From assembly GCA_025916675.1 (NCBI GenBank), contig CP098402.1:2537205-2601204 (forward strand): a stretch of DNA of 64,000 bases, given 5' to 3'. Below, piece by piece: positions 53,582-62,507 of this stretch (its first letter is position 1; each line of letters begins with the position of its first letter). The DNA comes from Phycisphaera sp. Lineage in GTDB: Bacteria > Planctomycetota > Phycisphaerae > Phycisphaerales > UBA1924. The position numbers were made by a program, and so were the translations under genes. The notes beneath the pieces are model-generated. The model saw only the letters and a list, made by a program, of their open reading frames with translations, had not been told where the DNA came from and ran no database searches.

Positions 53582-55510
53582 ATGTCCGGCATCGAGAACT
53601 TCATCAACACGATCAACGGCCTGCTATTCCACGAGGTCATCGTCTTCACCCTCATCATCATCGGGCTGGTCTTCACGATCTGGAGCGGCTTCGGGCAATA
53701 CCGGGCACTCACCCACGGCGTTGCGGTCATCCGCGGCAAGTACGACGACAAGAACGATCCGGGCGCCATCAACCACTTCCAGGCGCTCTCGGCCGCACTC
53801 TCGGCCACGGTGGGCCTGGGCAACATCGGCGGTGTCGCGCTGGCGGTCGCCCTCGGCGGCCCCGGCGCGGTCTTCTGGATGTGGATCATCGGCATCCTGG
53901 GCATGGCCCTCAAGATGACCGAGGTCACCCAATCGATGCTCTACCGCAGCACCGACGACCCCGACAACCCCCACGGCGGCCCGATGTTCGTCGTCGCGCG
54001 CGGCTTCAAGAAGTGGGGCCTGGGCCCCATCGGCACCGTCATCGGCGGCATCTTCGTCATCACGCTGCTCATCAGTGCCCTCACCGGCGGCAACATGTTC
54101 CAGGCCTGGAACGTCGCCGACCTGACCAAGACCTACTTCGACGTGCCCCAGTTCGCCACGGGCCTCGTCCTGGCCATTGTGGTCGGGCTGGTCATCATCG
54201 GCGGCATCAAACGCATCGGCTCGGTCGCCGGCCGCATCGTGCCGCTCATGTGCGTGCTCTACGTCGCCGCCGCGTTGTACGTCCTCACGATGAACATCGG
54301 CGATATCCCCGCAATGTTCATGCTCATCATCAAGAGCGGCCTGCCCGGCTTCCTGGGCGGCAGTACACCCGACGCCACGGGTGCCTTCCTGGGCGGCACG
54401 TTCGCCTACGCCGCCATGTGGGGCGTCAAGCGCGCCCTGTTCAGCTCCGAGGCCGGCCAGGGCTCCAGCCCCATCGCCCACTCGGCCGCCAAGACCGACG
54501 AGCCCGTGCGCGAGGGCATCGTCGCCGGCCTTGAGCCGTTCATCGACACCATCGTCGTCTGCACGCTTACCGCGCTGGTGATCCTCTCCAGCGGCGCGTA
54601 CAACCGCCCGCCCGAGGCCTTCTACGACACCACGCAGGTCGTGAGCGTCGTGCCCGCCACCGATGCCGACGGCAATACCATCGCCGACACCTGGACGCTC
54701 AGCTCGGGCGCCCTGCCGGCCAAGACCCCCGCAGCCAAGACCACGCTCAACACCCCAGAGGGCGAGAGCGGCTGGCGTAACGACGAGGGCGTGTTCGTCG
54801 TCGTCCAGGCCGACGTCGACGACGATACCGGCCGCGACCTGCGCCGCGTGACCGGCAGCGTCAGCAAGAACGAAAGCGACCAGTGGATCGTCAACTGGGG
54901 CACGCTCGAATCCGAGAAGCAGCCCGTGCTGCTCACCGAGATGGTGCCCGAGACCACGCTGCCCGAGGGAGAGATGACCGCCGCCCCGACCGGCACGATG
55001 GTCGGCGTGTACTCCGACTACGCCGGAGCCAGCCTCACCGCCCACGCGTTCGATCGCGTCACCCCGGGCCTGGGCAAGTGGCTGGTGACGGTCGCCGCCT
55101 GGCTCTTTGCCGTCTCGACCATGATCTCATGGAGCTACTACGGCGAGCAGGGCATCTACTACCTGTTCGGCGGCCTGTCCAGCGGCGCCCAGCGCACCAT
55201 CGTGCTGGTCTACAAGCTGGTGTATTGTGCTCTCATCCTGCTGACCACCATCGCCGCGATGCCGCTGATCACCGGTGCCGCAGGCAACAAGCGGGCACTG
55301 ATCGGCACGGACACCCAGCTCGACATGTGGACCACGCTTGGTCTGGGCGTCATGCTCGTGGCCAACATCCCGATCATGATCATCTTCGGCAGCCAGGCCA
55401 TGAAGGCCTACCACGAGTACGTCGGACGCCTCAAGCGGGGCGAGCTCGAAAGCGGTGCCCACACGCCCGCCCCGATCGAGGACGTCGTCTCGGGCAAGGA
55501 CGTGGAGTAA
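53582..55510 (+). CDS. Alanine/glycine:cation symporter (AGCS family) with large extracytoplasmic insertion
   Basis: 642 residues against about 450-500 for the family. Imports small amino acids with sodium. Signature stretches: LSATVGLGNIGGVALAVALG, GPGAVFWMWIIGILGMALK, and ALFSSEAGQGSSPIAHSAAK with the following FIDTIVVCTLTALVI. An insertion of about 140 polar residues (about 342-485) follows that helix and precedes LGKWLVTVAAWLFAVSTMISWSYYGEQ. It is Asp/Thr-rich and beta-like (VFVVVQADVDDDTGRDL). The start at 53582 matches the family start; the frame is open to 53468. It is followed by nfeD-like and flotillin genes on the same strand. Confidence 0.92.
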   Translation: MSGIENFINTINGLLFHEVIVFTLIIIGLVFTIWSGFGQYRALTHGVAVIRGKYDDKNDPGAINHFQALSAALSATVGLGNIGGVALAVALGGPGAVFWMWIIGILGMALKMTEVTQSMLYRSTDDPDNPHGGPMFVVARGFKKWGLGPIGTVIGGIFVITLLISALTGGNMFQAWNVADLTKTYFDVPQFATGLVLAIVVGLVIIGGIKRIGSVAGRIVPLMCVLYVAAALYVLTMNIGDIPAMFMLIIKSGLPGFLGGSTPDATGAFLGGTFAYAAMWGVKRALFSSEAGQGSSPIAHSAAKTDEPVREGIVAGLEPFIDTIVVCTLTALVILSSGAYNRPPEAFYDTTQVVSVVPATDADGNTIADTWTLSSGALPAKTPAAKTTLNTPEGESGWRNDEGVFVVVQADVDDDTGRDLRRVTGSVSKNESDQWIVNWGTLESEKQPVLLTEMVPETTLPEGEMTAAPTGTMVGVYSDYAGASLTAHAFDRVTPGLGKWLVTVAAWLFAVSTMISWSYYGEQGIYYLFGGLSSGAQRTIVLVYKLVYCALILLTTIAAMPLITGAAGNKRALIGTDTQLDMWTTLGLGVMLVANIPIMIIFGSQAMKAYHEYVGRLKRGELESGAHTPAPIEDVVSGKDVE

Positions 55511-55558
55511 TCCCAACGCACGATTCCCCAAGAACATAAGTCGAAGGGGGGACTCGAC

Positions 55559-56122
55559 ATGCTCGACTGGTTCTTTGCCGATGGGGCCATCTGGTTCGCT
55601 ATCCCAGCGCTCTTTGGCACCGGCCTGTTCCTGATCCAGCTCCTCATGGGAGAGCTGGGCGGCGATTTCGACATCGACGCCGACATCGACATGGATACCA
55701 GCGGCGCGGGAGACTTCCACGCCCTGAGCATCCAGACCATCGCCGCATTCTGCCTCGGTAGCGGCTGGATGGGCCTGGCCGCCTACCGCGTGCTCGACCT
55801 GGGCATGATCGGCTCGGTCGCCGTCGCCGTGGTCAGCGGCGTGGGCGTGGCCTGGTTCATGACCTACCTCACCCGCCAGGTGTTCAAGCTCCAACGCTCG
55901 GGCAACATCTCCATCAGCAGCGCCGCCGGCCTGAGCGGCGACGTGGCCGTCACCGTGCCGCCGGCAAACGCCGGGCGCGGCGCCGTGTCGGTGGTCATCA
56001 ACGGCACTCGCCGCGAGTACGACGCGGTCCAGGCCGGCGACGAGCCGATCCCCCCACGCACCAGCGTGAAGATCGTCTCGACCGATGCCCAAAACAACAC
56101 CTTGATGGTCGAGCGGGCGTAA
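55559..56122 (+). CDS. NfeD/YuaF-like membrane protein
   Basis: 187 residues. Three hydrophobic segments (about 8-30, 55-78 and 85-105) are followed by a C-terminal beta-rich domain (about 115-187) of OB-fold type: GLSGDVAVTVPPANAGRGAVSVV, SVKIVSTDAQNNTLMVE. The acidic stretch DFDIDADIDMDTSGAGD lies between helices one and two. This is the layout of membrane NfeD proteins, which are commonly encoded beside flotillins and act with them in membrane organisation. The flotillin gene follows after 87 bases. GGGGGA precedes the start. Confidence 0.82.
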   Translation: MLDWFFADGAIWFAIPALFGTGLFLIQLLMGELGGDFDIDADIDMDTSGAGDFHALSIQTIAAFCLGSGWMGLAAYRVLDLGMIGSVAVAVVSGVGVAWFMTYLTRQVFKLQRSGNISISSAAGLSGDVAVTVPPANAGRGAVSVVINGTRREYDAVQAGDEPIPPRTSVKIVSTDAQNNTLMVERA

Positions 56123-56209
56123 TCCAACGTTTCTGATTCACCCGGCCTCGGCCTATCCTGATTCACGTTTTCCCGCCTTGAGAGGGGCGGCAAAGGGGGG
56201 ACTCTGTCC

Positions 56210-57868
56210 ATGATTCAATCCATACCCGACTCGATTCTTACAACGCCGCTCGCCCAGCTCCTAGCCCAAGGTGATGCCTCGGGCGACAACATCGGCATCT
56301 TCGCGATGATCGGGCTCGGCGTCGCGTTCTTCGTCTTCATCATCGTGGTGTGGTTCCTGGCCGCCCGCGTCCAACGCTGCCCGCCCAACCGCGTGCTGGT
56401 GGTGTGGGGTAGCGCCGGCAAAACGGGCCGACGTTGCTACAACGGCGGCATCAAGGTCGTGTTCCCGGTCATCCAGCAGCACGGCTACATGAGCATGGAG
56501 CCGCTGGTGATCGACATCCCCCTCGAAGGGGCCCTGTCGCTTAACAACATCCGCGTGAACGTGCCCTCGAACTTCACGGTGCGCATCGCCCCCGACCCCG
56601 TGCTCATGGCGGCCGCTGCCGAGAACCTGCTGGGCAAGCCGCCCCAGGGCATCCGCGAGCTGGCCCAAGACATCATCCTCGGCCAGTTGCGTCTGGTCAT
56701 TGCGACGCTCTCGATCGAAGAGATCAACAAGGACCGCGAGAAGTTCGAGAGCCTGATCCGCGAGAACGTCACCAACGAGATCAACAAGGTGGGCCTCGAG
56801 CTCATCAACGTGAACATCCGCGACATCACCGACGAGAGCGGCTACATCCGCGCCATCGGCCAGCGCGCCGCCGCCGAGGCCATCAACCAGGCCAAGGTCG
56901 AGGTGGCCCAGGCCGACCGCGACGGTGCGACCGGTGAGGCCGTCGCCAACCGCGAGCGCACGGTCAGCGTCGCCAAGGAAACCGCCGCCGCCACCGAGGG
57001 CCAGAAGGAAGCCGAGCGCAAGCAGCGCGTGGCGGTGGCCGAGTTCGAGGCCCAGGCCATCACCGGCGAGGCAGAGAGCAAACGCGACCAGGACATCGCC
57101 GTGGCCGAGCGCGCCGCCGAGACCGCCGCCGCCAGCAAGCGGGCCGAGCAGACCCAGCGCGTGCAGGTGGCCGAGGCCGAGGCCCGCTCGGTCGAGGGCG
57201 AGAACACCAGCCGCGCCCAGATCGCCGAGTACAACGCCAAGCTGGCCGAGGTGCGGGCCGAGAGCCTACGCCGCTCCGACGTCGCCGCCGCCCAGGCCAG
57301 CGAGGCCATCCTGAAGGCCGAACGCGAGCAAGAGATCGCCCGCCTGGGCAAGGAAGAGCTGGCCCCCCAGGAGATCGAAAAGCAACGCATCGAGATCGCC
57401 GCCGAGGCCGAGGCCGAGAAGCTCCGCCGCGAGGCGCGCGGTGAGGCCGACGCCACCCTGGCCCGCTACAAGGCCGAAGCCGAGGGCGTGCGAGAGGTGC
57501 TCGAGGCCAAGGCCGAGGGCTACCGCCAGCTCATGGAAGCCGCCGCCGACAACCCGCAAGTGGCCCCCACGCTGCTGCTCATCGAGCAGTTGCCCGAGCT
57601 CGTCGCCCAGCAGGTCAAGGCCATCAGCAACCTCAAGATCGACAAGATCACCGTGTGGGACAACGGACGCGGCAGCACCGTCGAAGGCAAGCCCGGCGCG
57701 GGCGGCGCCACCAGCGACTTCCTGTCGGGCCTCATCGGCTCGCTCCCGCCTGTCCACGAGCTGGCCAAGCAGGCCGGCATCGAGCTGCCCGGCGCCTTGG
57801 GCCATGTCGCCGAGCCCAAGCACGACCCGGTCGACGAGAGGCACCGGCCCGACACACCCAAGGGCTAA
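56210..57868 (+). CDS. Flotillin-family protein
   Basis: 552 residues. An N-terminal transmembrane helix (about 28-52) is followed by an SPFH/band-7 domain (about 55-230; NRVLVVWGSAGKTGRRCYNG, AAAENLLGKPPQGIRELAQD, ISVEEINKDREKFE-like SIEEINKDREKFE). A long Ala/Glu/Arg-rich coiled coil (about 235-440) with many EAE repeats typical of flotillins comes next, and then a C-terminal segment (MEAAADNPQVAPTLLLIEQL). Bacterial flotillins assemble in the inner membrane and influence fluidity and protein localisation. Partnership with the preceding NfeD-like protein is expected from gene order. Confidence 0.93.
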   Translation: MIQSIPDSILTTPLAQLLAQGDASGDNIGIFAMIGLGVAFFVFIIVVWFLAARVQRCPPNRVLVVWGSAGKTGRRCYNGGIKVVFPVIQQHGYMSMEPLVIDIPLEGALSLNNIRVNVPSNFTVRIAPDPVLMAAAAENLLGKPPQGIRELAQDIILGQLRLVIATLSIEEINKDREKFESLIRENVTNEINKVGLELINVNIRDITDESGYIRAIGQRAAAEAINQAKVEVAQADRDGATGEAVANRERTVSVAKETAAATEGQKEAERKQRVAVAEFEAQAITGEAESKRDQDIAVAERAAETAAASKRAEQTQRVQVAEAEARSVEGENTSRAQIAEYNAKLAEVRAESLRRSDVAAAQASEAILKAEREQEIARLGKEELAPQEIEKQRIEIAAEAEAEKLRREARGEADATLARYKAEAEGVREVLEAKAEGYRQLMEAAADNPQVAPTLLLIEQLPELVAQQVKAISNLKIDKITVWDNGRGSTVEGKPGAGGATSDFLSGLIGSLPPVHELAKQAGIELPGALGHVAEPKHDPVDERHRPDTPKG

Positions 57869-57985
57869 CCCACGCCCGCGGCATCATGTCGGTGCCAAGC
57901 ATGCGTTCCCAGCGCATCAAGGAAATCCGGCGGTGGGTACCGTGTGCCCGCCGCCCTTCTTTGTAGAAACAATGCGGAGACACGA

Positions 57986-58678
57986 ATGACCATCGCAAGA
58001 ATCGCAGGAATTGCCGCCCTCGCCGGATTGTTGGCCATCGCCGGATGCTCTTCAGGCACGCGAAGCTACACGATGACCTTCATCAAGACCGGCCCGTTGA
58101 GCAATCCCACTCCCGAGCAATCGGCCCAAGCCATGGCCGGCCACATGGCCAACATGAGGAGACTCGCCGCCGAGGGCACCCTGCTCATCGCCGGCCCGCT
58201 GGCCGAACCCAAGAGCGACCCGGCCCATCGCGGCATCTTCGTCTTCGACGCCGCCACCGTTGACAAGGGCGAGGCTCTGGCCGCCACCGATCCCGCCGCC
58301 CAGATGGGCGTCTTCGAGATGGACACCTACCTGCTCAAGACGGATGCGCCGCTGACCGAGCTGACACGCCTCGAAAATGAGTACGAGCAGCGGCGGCTGA
58401 ACGATGAAGACGTGCCCGACGAGTGGGTCGGCCGCATGTACATCATGGCCAGCGCGCCCTACAGCAAAGAGCTCCACGAGCGCGTGCACGGGGCCGACGG
58501 CGTACTGATCACCGCCAAGCTGATCAAGGACAAACGCGACCAGCGCGTCTTCCTCTGGCTCGACGCGCCAAACGCCCAACTCGCCCGAGACCTGCTCCCC
58601 GACGCCGAATGGACCATGCACGGCTGGTATGGCAGCCCCACCGTCGCCGAGCTACCCGGCTTGCAAGGCGAAGAATGA
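57986..58678 (+). CDS. Lipoprotein with two YCII-like domains
   Basis: 230 residues. A lipoprotein signal (IAALAGLLAIAGC, Cys about residue 20) precedes two similar halves. The first (about 27-108) has NMRRLAAEGTLLIAGPLAEP and GIFVFDAATVDKGEALAATDP, the usual YCII order of helix, strand and DP motif. The second (about 135-225) is looser (LHERVHGADGVLITAKLIKD, RVFLWLDAPNAQLARDLLPD). YCII-domain proteins are mostly uncharacterised or small enzymes, and here no catalytic residue can be claimed. The ATG at 57986 has GGAG about 9 bases upstream. Confidence 0.75.
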   Translation: MTIARIAGIAALAGLLAIAGCSSGTRSYTMTFIKTGPLSNPTPEQSAQAMAGHMANMRRLAAEGTLLIAGPLAEPKSDPAHRGIFVFDAATVDKGEALAATDPAAQMGVFEMDTYLLKTDAPLTELTRLENEYEQRRLNDEDVPDEWVGRMYIMASAPYSKELHERVHGADGVLITAKLIKDKRDQRVFLWLDAPNAQLARDLLPDAEWTMHGWYGSPTVAELPGLQGEE

Positions 58679-58759
58679 ACAACACTTCATCATTTTTGCA
58701 TGATCGCACCGACGCCCATACAATGCACGGAACGACTCCACGAATCTTCGGAGGCCATC

Positions 58760-59434
58760 ATGACCGCTGATCAGCATCCCGATACCCAGTCCACCGCCGA
58801 AGCCATCGCCAGCGACGCGACCGCGGCCGCGGGCGACGTCCGCCGACGCATCAGCGACCTGGTCGCCAGCGCCGCCGCCACGCCCGGCCGGGCCATCGAG
58901 GGCGGCGCGAGCGCCGTCCAGCGCGTGACCCGCGAGGTGCTCGAGGGTGCCAGCAAGGGCGCGCACCAGCTCAGCGACGAGCGCAAGGACTCGGTCATGG
59001 CCGAGACGCTCGAGGGCTTGGGCGAAGGCCTCGGCAAGGCCGCCCACGCCACGCAACTCGCCCTCGAAGAAGCCCGCGCCCGCGGCGAGAGCTTCGCCAA
59101 GGACGACGTCAAGGCCGCCATCGAAGACCTCCGCGTGATCGAAGATTTGCTCCGCGACTCGGGAACGCGCCTGGCCAAGGCCGCCGGCAACAACGCCAAG
59201 GGCGCCGCCAGCGACCTGACACACCACGCCGGCCGCGTGTTCGAGGGCATCCGCCCCGCCGTCGAGGGCGCGCTGCGCGAGGCCATGCGACACCCGGTCG
59301 ACACCGCCGCCGACGCGGCGGCCACGGGCGTGAGCGCAGCACGGCTCGGCATCGGTGCCCTCTTCGACACCGCCGGCGGACTGCTCAGCGGCGCGGGCGA
59401 TGCGATCAGCGGGAAAAAGAAGGACGCGAACTGA
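58760..59434 (+). CDS. Ala-rich helical hypothetical protein
   Basis: 224 residues with no recognised family. Almost entirely Ala, Glu, Arg, Asp and Gly, with helical periodicity (RRRISDLVASAAATPGRAIE, EVLEGASKGAHQLSDERKDS, IEDLRVIEDLLRDSGTRLAK). It has no signal peptide or strong transmembrane segment, and ends in a Gly-rich helix (LGIGALFDTAGGLLSGAGD) that could touch a membrane. It resembles phasin- or LEA-type amphipathic proteins in composition only. The start at 58760 has GGAGG 6 bases upstream. The next gene follows after 7 bases. Confidence 0.7.
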   Translation: MTADQHPDTQSTAEAIASDATAAAGDVRRRISDLVASAAATPGRAIEGGASAVQRVTREVLEGASKGAHQLSDERKDSVMAETLEGLGEGLGKAAHATQLALEEARARGESFAKDDVKAAIEDLRVIEDLLRDSGTRLAKAAGNNAKGAASDLTHHAGRVFEGIRPAVEGALREAMRHPVDTAADAAATGVSAARLGIGALFDTAGGLLSGAGDAISGKKKDAN

Positions 59435-59441
59435 GCCTTCC

Positions 59442-60080
59442 GTGCCTCGAACCGCCCTTCTCTCGTGGCGTTTGATCGTGATCGCGGCGATGCTGGGGCT
59501 CTTGGCCAGCGTGGTGACCACGGCGTTGAGCGTGCTTTGGACCCAGCGGGCACCGGGGGCGTTCGGGGCGCACAATCTTGATGGACGCTATGTCCGCGAG
59601 GGCGAGCACACATACTTCACCGAGCGCAGCCGGGGCGTGGGCATGGACTACTACCTGTCCTACCGAACGGCCCCGGTCGCCGACGACCGCGTCTCGACCG
59701 GCAAGGACTACCGGCCCACGTACGTGCGCAACGCGTTCCACAACCACGCCAACTCGGTCATCACATACGACGCGGGATGGCCCCTTCGTGTTGTCCGAGG
59801 TGCCCGGGTCGTTCCATCCAACGCGGCCAACCCGGCATACGAGATTGGAATTTGGCGCGTGAACGGCGTTGTCGTTCCGCTCTGGCCGATCTGGATCTAT
59901 GCAACAGCGAGCATTGTTCTCTTTGGTGGGCTGGCGACGATCCCGCTGGTGGGGTGGGCGCGTACCAGAGCGACGCGGCGCCGGCGGCGAGGCTTGTGCT
60001 TTGGGTGTGGGTATGACCTGGGTGGTCTGGACAATCTCGACATGGCCTGTCCCGAGTGCGGCACCAAAGGCCGGTCATGA
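59442..60080 (+). CDS. Membrane protein with C-terminal zinc ribbon
   Basis: 212 residues from a GTG. An N-terminal transmembrane helix (about 8-30), an extracytoplasmic domain of about 120 residues (VGMDYYLSYRTAPVADDRVS), a second helix (about 150-175, LWPIWIYATASIVLFGG) and a terminal CFGCGYDLGG...ACPECG motif with four cysteines. Function unknown. Its layout matches the genes at 26717-27394 and 61992-62507. The start is uncertain: the frame is open to 59355 inside the previous gene, and no good ribosome site is seen. The end overlaps the convergent ubiB-like gene by 6 bases. Confidence 0.7.
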   Translation: MPRTALLSWRLIVIAAMLGLLASVVTTALSVLWTQRAPGAFGAHNLDGRYVREGEHTYFTERSRGVGMDYYLSYRTAPVADDRVSTGKDYRPTYVRNAFHNHANSVITYDAGWPLRVVRGARVVPSNAANPAYEIGIWRVNGVVVPLWPIWIYATASIVLFGGLATIPLVGWARTRATRRRRRGLCFGCGYDLGGLDNLDMACPECGTKGRS

Positions 60081-61886
60081 GCCCAAGCGCTTGCCGAAGA
60101 GCAACCGTACCACGCCCAGGATCCCCGCGAACACGAACGCCGCCAGCCCAATCCAGAACAGCAGCCCCTCGGGCGCATCGGTCGCGCCCCGGCTCGCCGC
60201 CGCCCGGTCGGCCAGCAGCATGATCGACCCACCAACCACCAGCGCCGCGACAACCAGCGAATAACTAATATTCCGGCTGGCCCGCTCGATCTCGTCGGTC
60301 ACCTCGCTCAACCCGTGGTGCTTGAGCTGCACGCCAAGCTCCTCGTTGCGCATCATGTGCAGGATGCTCGCGACCTCGCGCGGGGCCCGCTCCACCAACT
60401 CCGCATAGCCCAGCACCGCACCCTGCACGCGCCGCTTGGCGGCCCCAAAGCCGTAGCGCCGCCGCAGCAGCCCCTCGATGTGCGGACGAACGTGCTCGAC
60501 CAGGTCGAAGCTGGGGCACACCATCTCGCCCACGCCCTCGATCGTCGTGATCGCCTTGATGAGGTACACGATGTCGGCCGGCACGCGCAGCTTGTGCTTC
60601 CTCAGCTTCGCGAAGAACTCGCTGAGCAGCGCGCCCATCCGCAGGTCGGCGATGCTCGCGCTCTGGAACCGGCTGATGAACTCCCACGCGTCGGCCCGGA
60701 ACGCCCGATCGTGCGCCCGCATCGGACTCACGCCCGTCAGCTCGATCACCACGTCCAGCACACGATCGAGATCGCCGGCGATCGTCCCCTGCACCAGGTC
60801 GGCCAGCACCTCGGCGGTGCGCGGATCAATGTTGCCCGTCATGCCGTAGTCGATAAAACACAGCCGGATGTCCGCCGCCTCGCGCCGCATCAGCTCGCTC
60901 GCGTCCTCGGCATCGACCGCGCCATCGCCCTCCACCGGCAGCCCCACGAGCACAAACAGATTCCCCGGGTGCGGGTCGGCATGGAAGAAGCCCACCTCGA
61001 AGCATTGGCGGAACACCACGTCGCTGCCGATCGCCACGATCTCGCGCCGCTGCGCATCGCTGAACTCGCTCTTCTTAAAGTCGCTCAGCAGCACGCCGTC
61101 GATGCGCTCCATGCACAAGATCTGCGGCGTCGAGTGCTTGGGGTACACCTTGGGGAACACGACCCGCGGGTCCTCTTCGAACGCCGATGCCATCCGCGCC
61201 ATGCTCCGGCGTTCGAGCTCCAGGTCGATCTCGCGCCGAACTTGTCTGCGGAACTGCTCGACCACGTCCACCGGGCTGTACCCAAGATCGCTGAACCGAT
61301 CCTCGACAAACTCCGCCAGCGTCGCCATGATCTCAAGGTCGGCCTCGATGACCTCCTCGATCTCCGGCCGCAAGACCTTCAGCACAACGTCCGTGCCGTT
61401 GGCAAGCGTCGCCCGGTGCGCCTGGGCGATCGAGCCGGCCGCCATCGCCTCATACTCGATCGACGCGAAGTGCTCCCCGCCGGGCATGTGCTCGACCAAC
61501 CCATCGATGTACGGCCGGATCTCGTCCGCGGGCACCGGCTTCACCGTGCTCTGCAGCTTGGCGAACTCCTCGGCCCACTCGGGCGGGATCAGGTCGGGCC
61601 GCGTGCTCAGTACCTGGGCCAGCTTCACGAACGTGGGCCCGAGCTCCTCCATCGCCTCGCGCAGCCGCACCGCCGTGGGCGTGCGGTCCACCGTCGCGTC
61701 CTTCTTGCTCAGCCCCACCATCCGCCGCCCGCGCAGCACCAGCCGGTCGAGGTCCAGGTCGGCGATGGCCTTGCCGAACCCGAAGCTGGCCAGGACGCTC
61801 AGGATCTCCTTGGCTCGCTTGATGTTGCGGATGGTGCGGCCGATGTGGGCGATGTTGCTCGGGATGGTCGTCAGGGTCTTAGACAC
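60075..61886 (-). CDS. ABC1/UbiB-family atypical kinase
   Basis: About 603 residues. UbiB-family proteins support ubiquinone or other isoprenoid lipid metabolism. Visible motifs: LGPTFVKLAQVLSTRPDLIP (KxGQ region, here KLAQ), the Ala-rich loop AAGSIAQAH, the lysine in VVLKVLRP, catalytic FFHADPHPGN, and IDYGMTGN as the DFG equivalent. Two hydrophobic helices near the C-terminus (VVAALVVGGSIMLLA and IGLAAFVFAGILGVV) form the usual membrane anchor. I chose GTG at 61886 (VSKTLTTIPSN); GTG at 61892 or ATG at 61925 are possible and none has a clear Shine-Dalgarno. Confidence 0.9.
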   Translation of the reverse strand: MSKTLTTIPSNIAHIGRTIRNIKRAKEILSVLASFGFGKAIADLDLDRLVLRGRRMVGLSKKDATVDRTPTAVRLREAMEELGPTFVKLAQVLSTRPDLIPPEWAEEFAKLQSTVKPVPADEIRPYIDGLVEHMPGGEHFASIEYEAMAAGSIAQAHRATLANGTDVVLKVLRPEIEEVIEADLEIMATLAEFVEDRFSDLGYSPVDVVEQFRRQVRREIDLELERRSMARMASAFEEDPRVVFPKVYPKHSTPQILCMERIDGVLLSDFKKSEFSDAQRREIVAIGSDVVFRQCFEVGFFHADPHPGNLFVLVGLPVEGDGAVDAEDASELMRREAADIRLCFIDYGMTGNIDPRTAEVLADLVQGTIAGDLDRVLDVVIELTGVSPMRAHDRAFRADAWEFISRFQSASIADLRMGALLSEFFAKLRKHKLRVPADIVYLIKAITTIEGVGEMVCPSFDLVEHVRPHIEGLLRRRYGFGAAKRRVQGAVLGYAELVERAPREVASILHMMRNEELGVQLKHHGLSEVTDEIERASRNISYSLVVAALVVGGSIMLLADRAAASRGATDAPEGLLFWIGLAAFVFAGILGVVRLLFGKRLGS

Positions 61887-61991
61887 GGGCACAGGATAGC
61901 GGCGGCACGGACCCCGGGGGTTCATTCCGAGCCGCGGGCGTGAGCACGCGGACCAGCGCCCGATCGCCAATGATCCCCCGGAGGCCCGCCC

Positions 61992-62507
61992 ATGCCCCGC
62001 CCCGCGAAACGCCGATCCACCCCCGCCCGCCTCGCGCTCATCGCGTGGCTCGCGTTCGCGCTGATGGCGTCGATGGGGCCGTTTCTGGTGGATGCCGACC
62101 TCACTGTAATCGGTAATCGATCCGGATTCGACACGGTCGATGTCGTGATCGGGGGCGGCGCCATCGACGTGCGGTCGGGGAGCTGGCGCAGCGTAATCAG
62201 CGCCGTCTTCGACCCATACTTAACCTGGCACCCGAGCGCATCGGATTGGATTGCCTTCGAGCTCTCCCAGGTCATGGCCTATCAGACAGTACACTACTGG
62301 GGCGTCAAGTTCCCACCCTGGGCCATCTTGCTTGTGCCCACTCTCTTAGCCCTGACAACCCATCACTTCCTCCGCCATCGCGCCCACCGCAAACTCAATG
62401 AGCTCGGCCGCACCCCCTGCCCCACTTGCAACTACGACGCCACCGATCTCACCACCTGCCCCGAATGCGGCGGAACATTAACCTCTCACACGGAGACCCA
62501 AACATGA
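61992..62507 (+). CDS. Small membrane protein with C-terminal zinc ribbon
   Basis: 171 residues. Two hydrophobic segments (about 13-33 and 108-126) enclose a domain of about 75 residues (VDVVIGGGAIDVRSG), followed by a basic stretch and the motif CPTCNYDATDLTTCPECGG. Unknown function; third example in this window of the same tail. It lies divergently from the ubiB-like gene, and its stop codon overlaps the start of the VOC lipoprotein gene as ATGA, so the two are probably co-translated. Confidence 0.75.
   Translation: MPRPAKRRSTPARLALIAWLAFALMASMGPFLVDADLTVIGNRSGFDTVDVVIGGGAIDVRSGSWRSVISAVFDPYLTWHPSASDWIAFELSQVMAYQTVHYWGVKFPPWAILLVPTLLALTTHHFLRHRAHRKLNELGRTPCPTCNYDATDLTTCPECGGTLTSHTETQT

Noticed and set aside
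53624-55045. 473-codon frame opposite the symporter
   Set aside because: Gly/His/Asp-rich translation with no fold features; the symporter frame is unmistakable.
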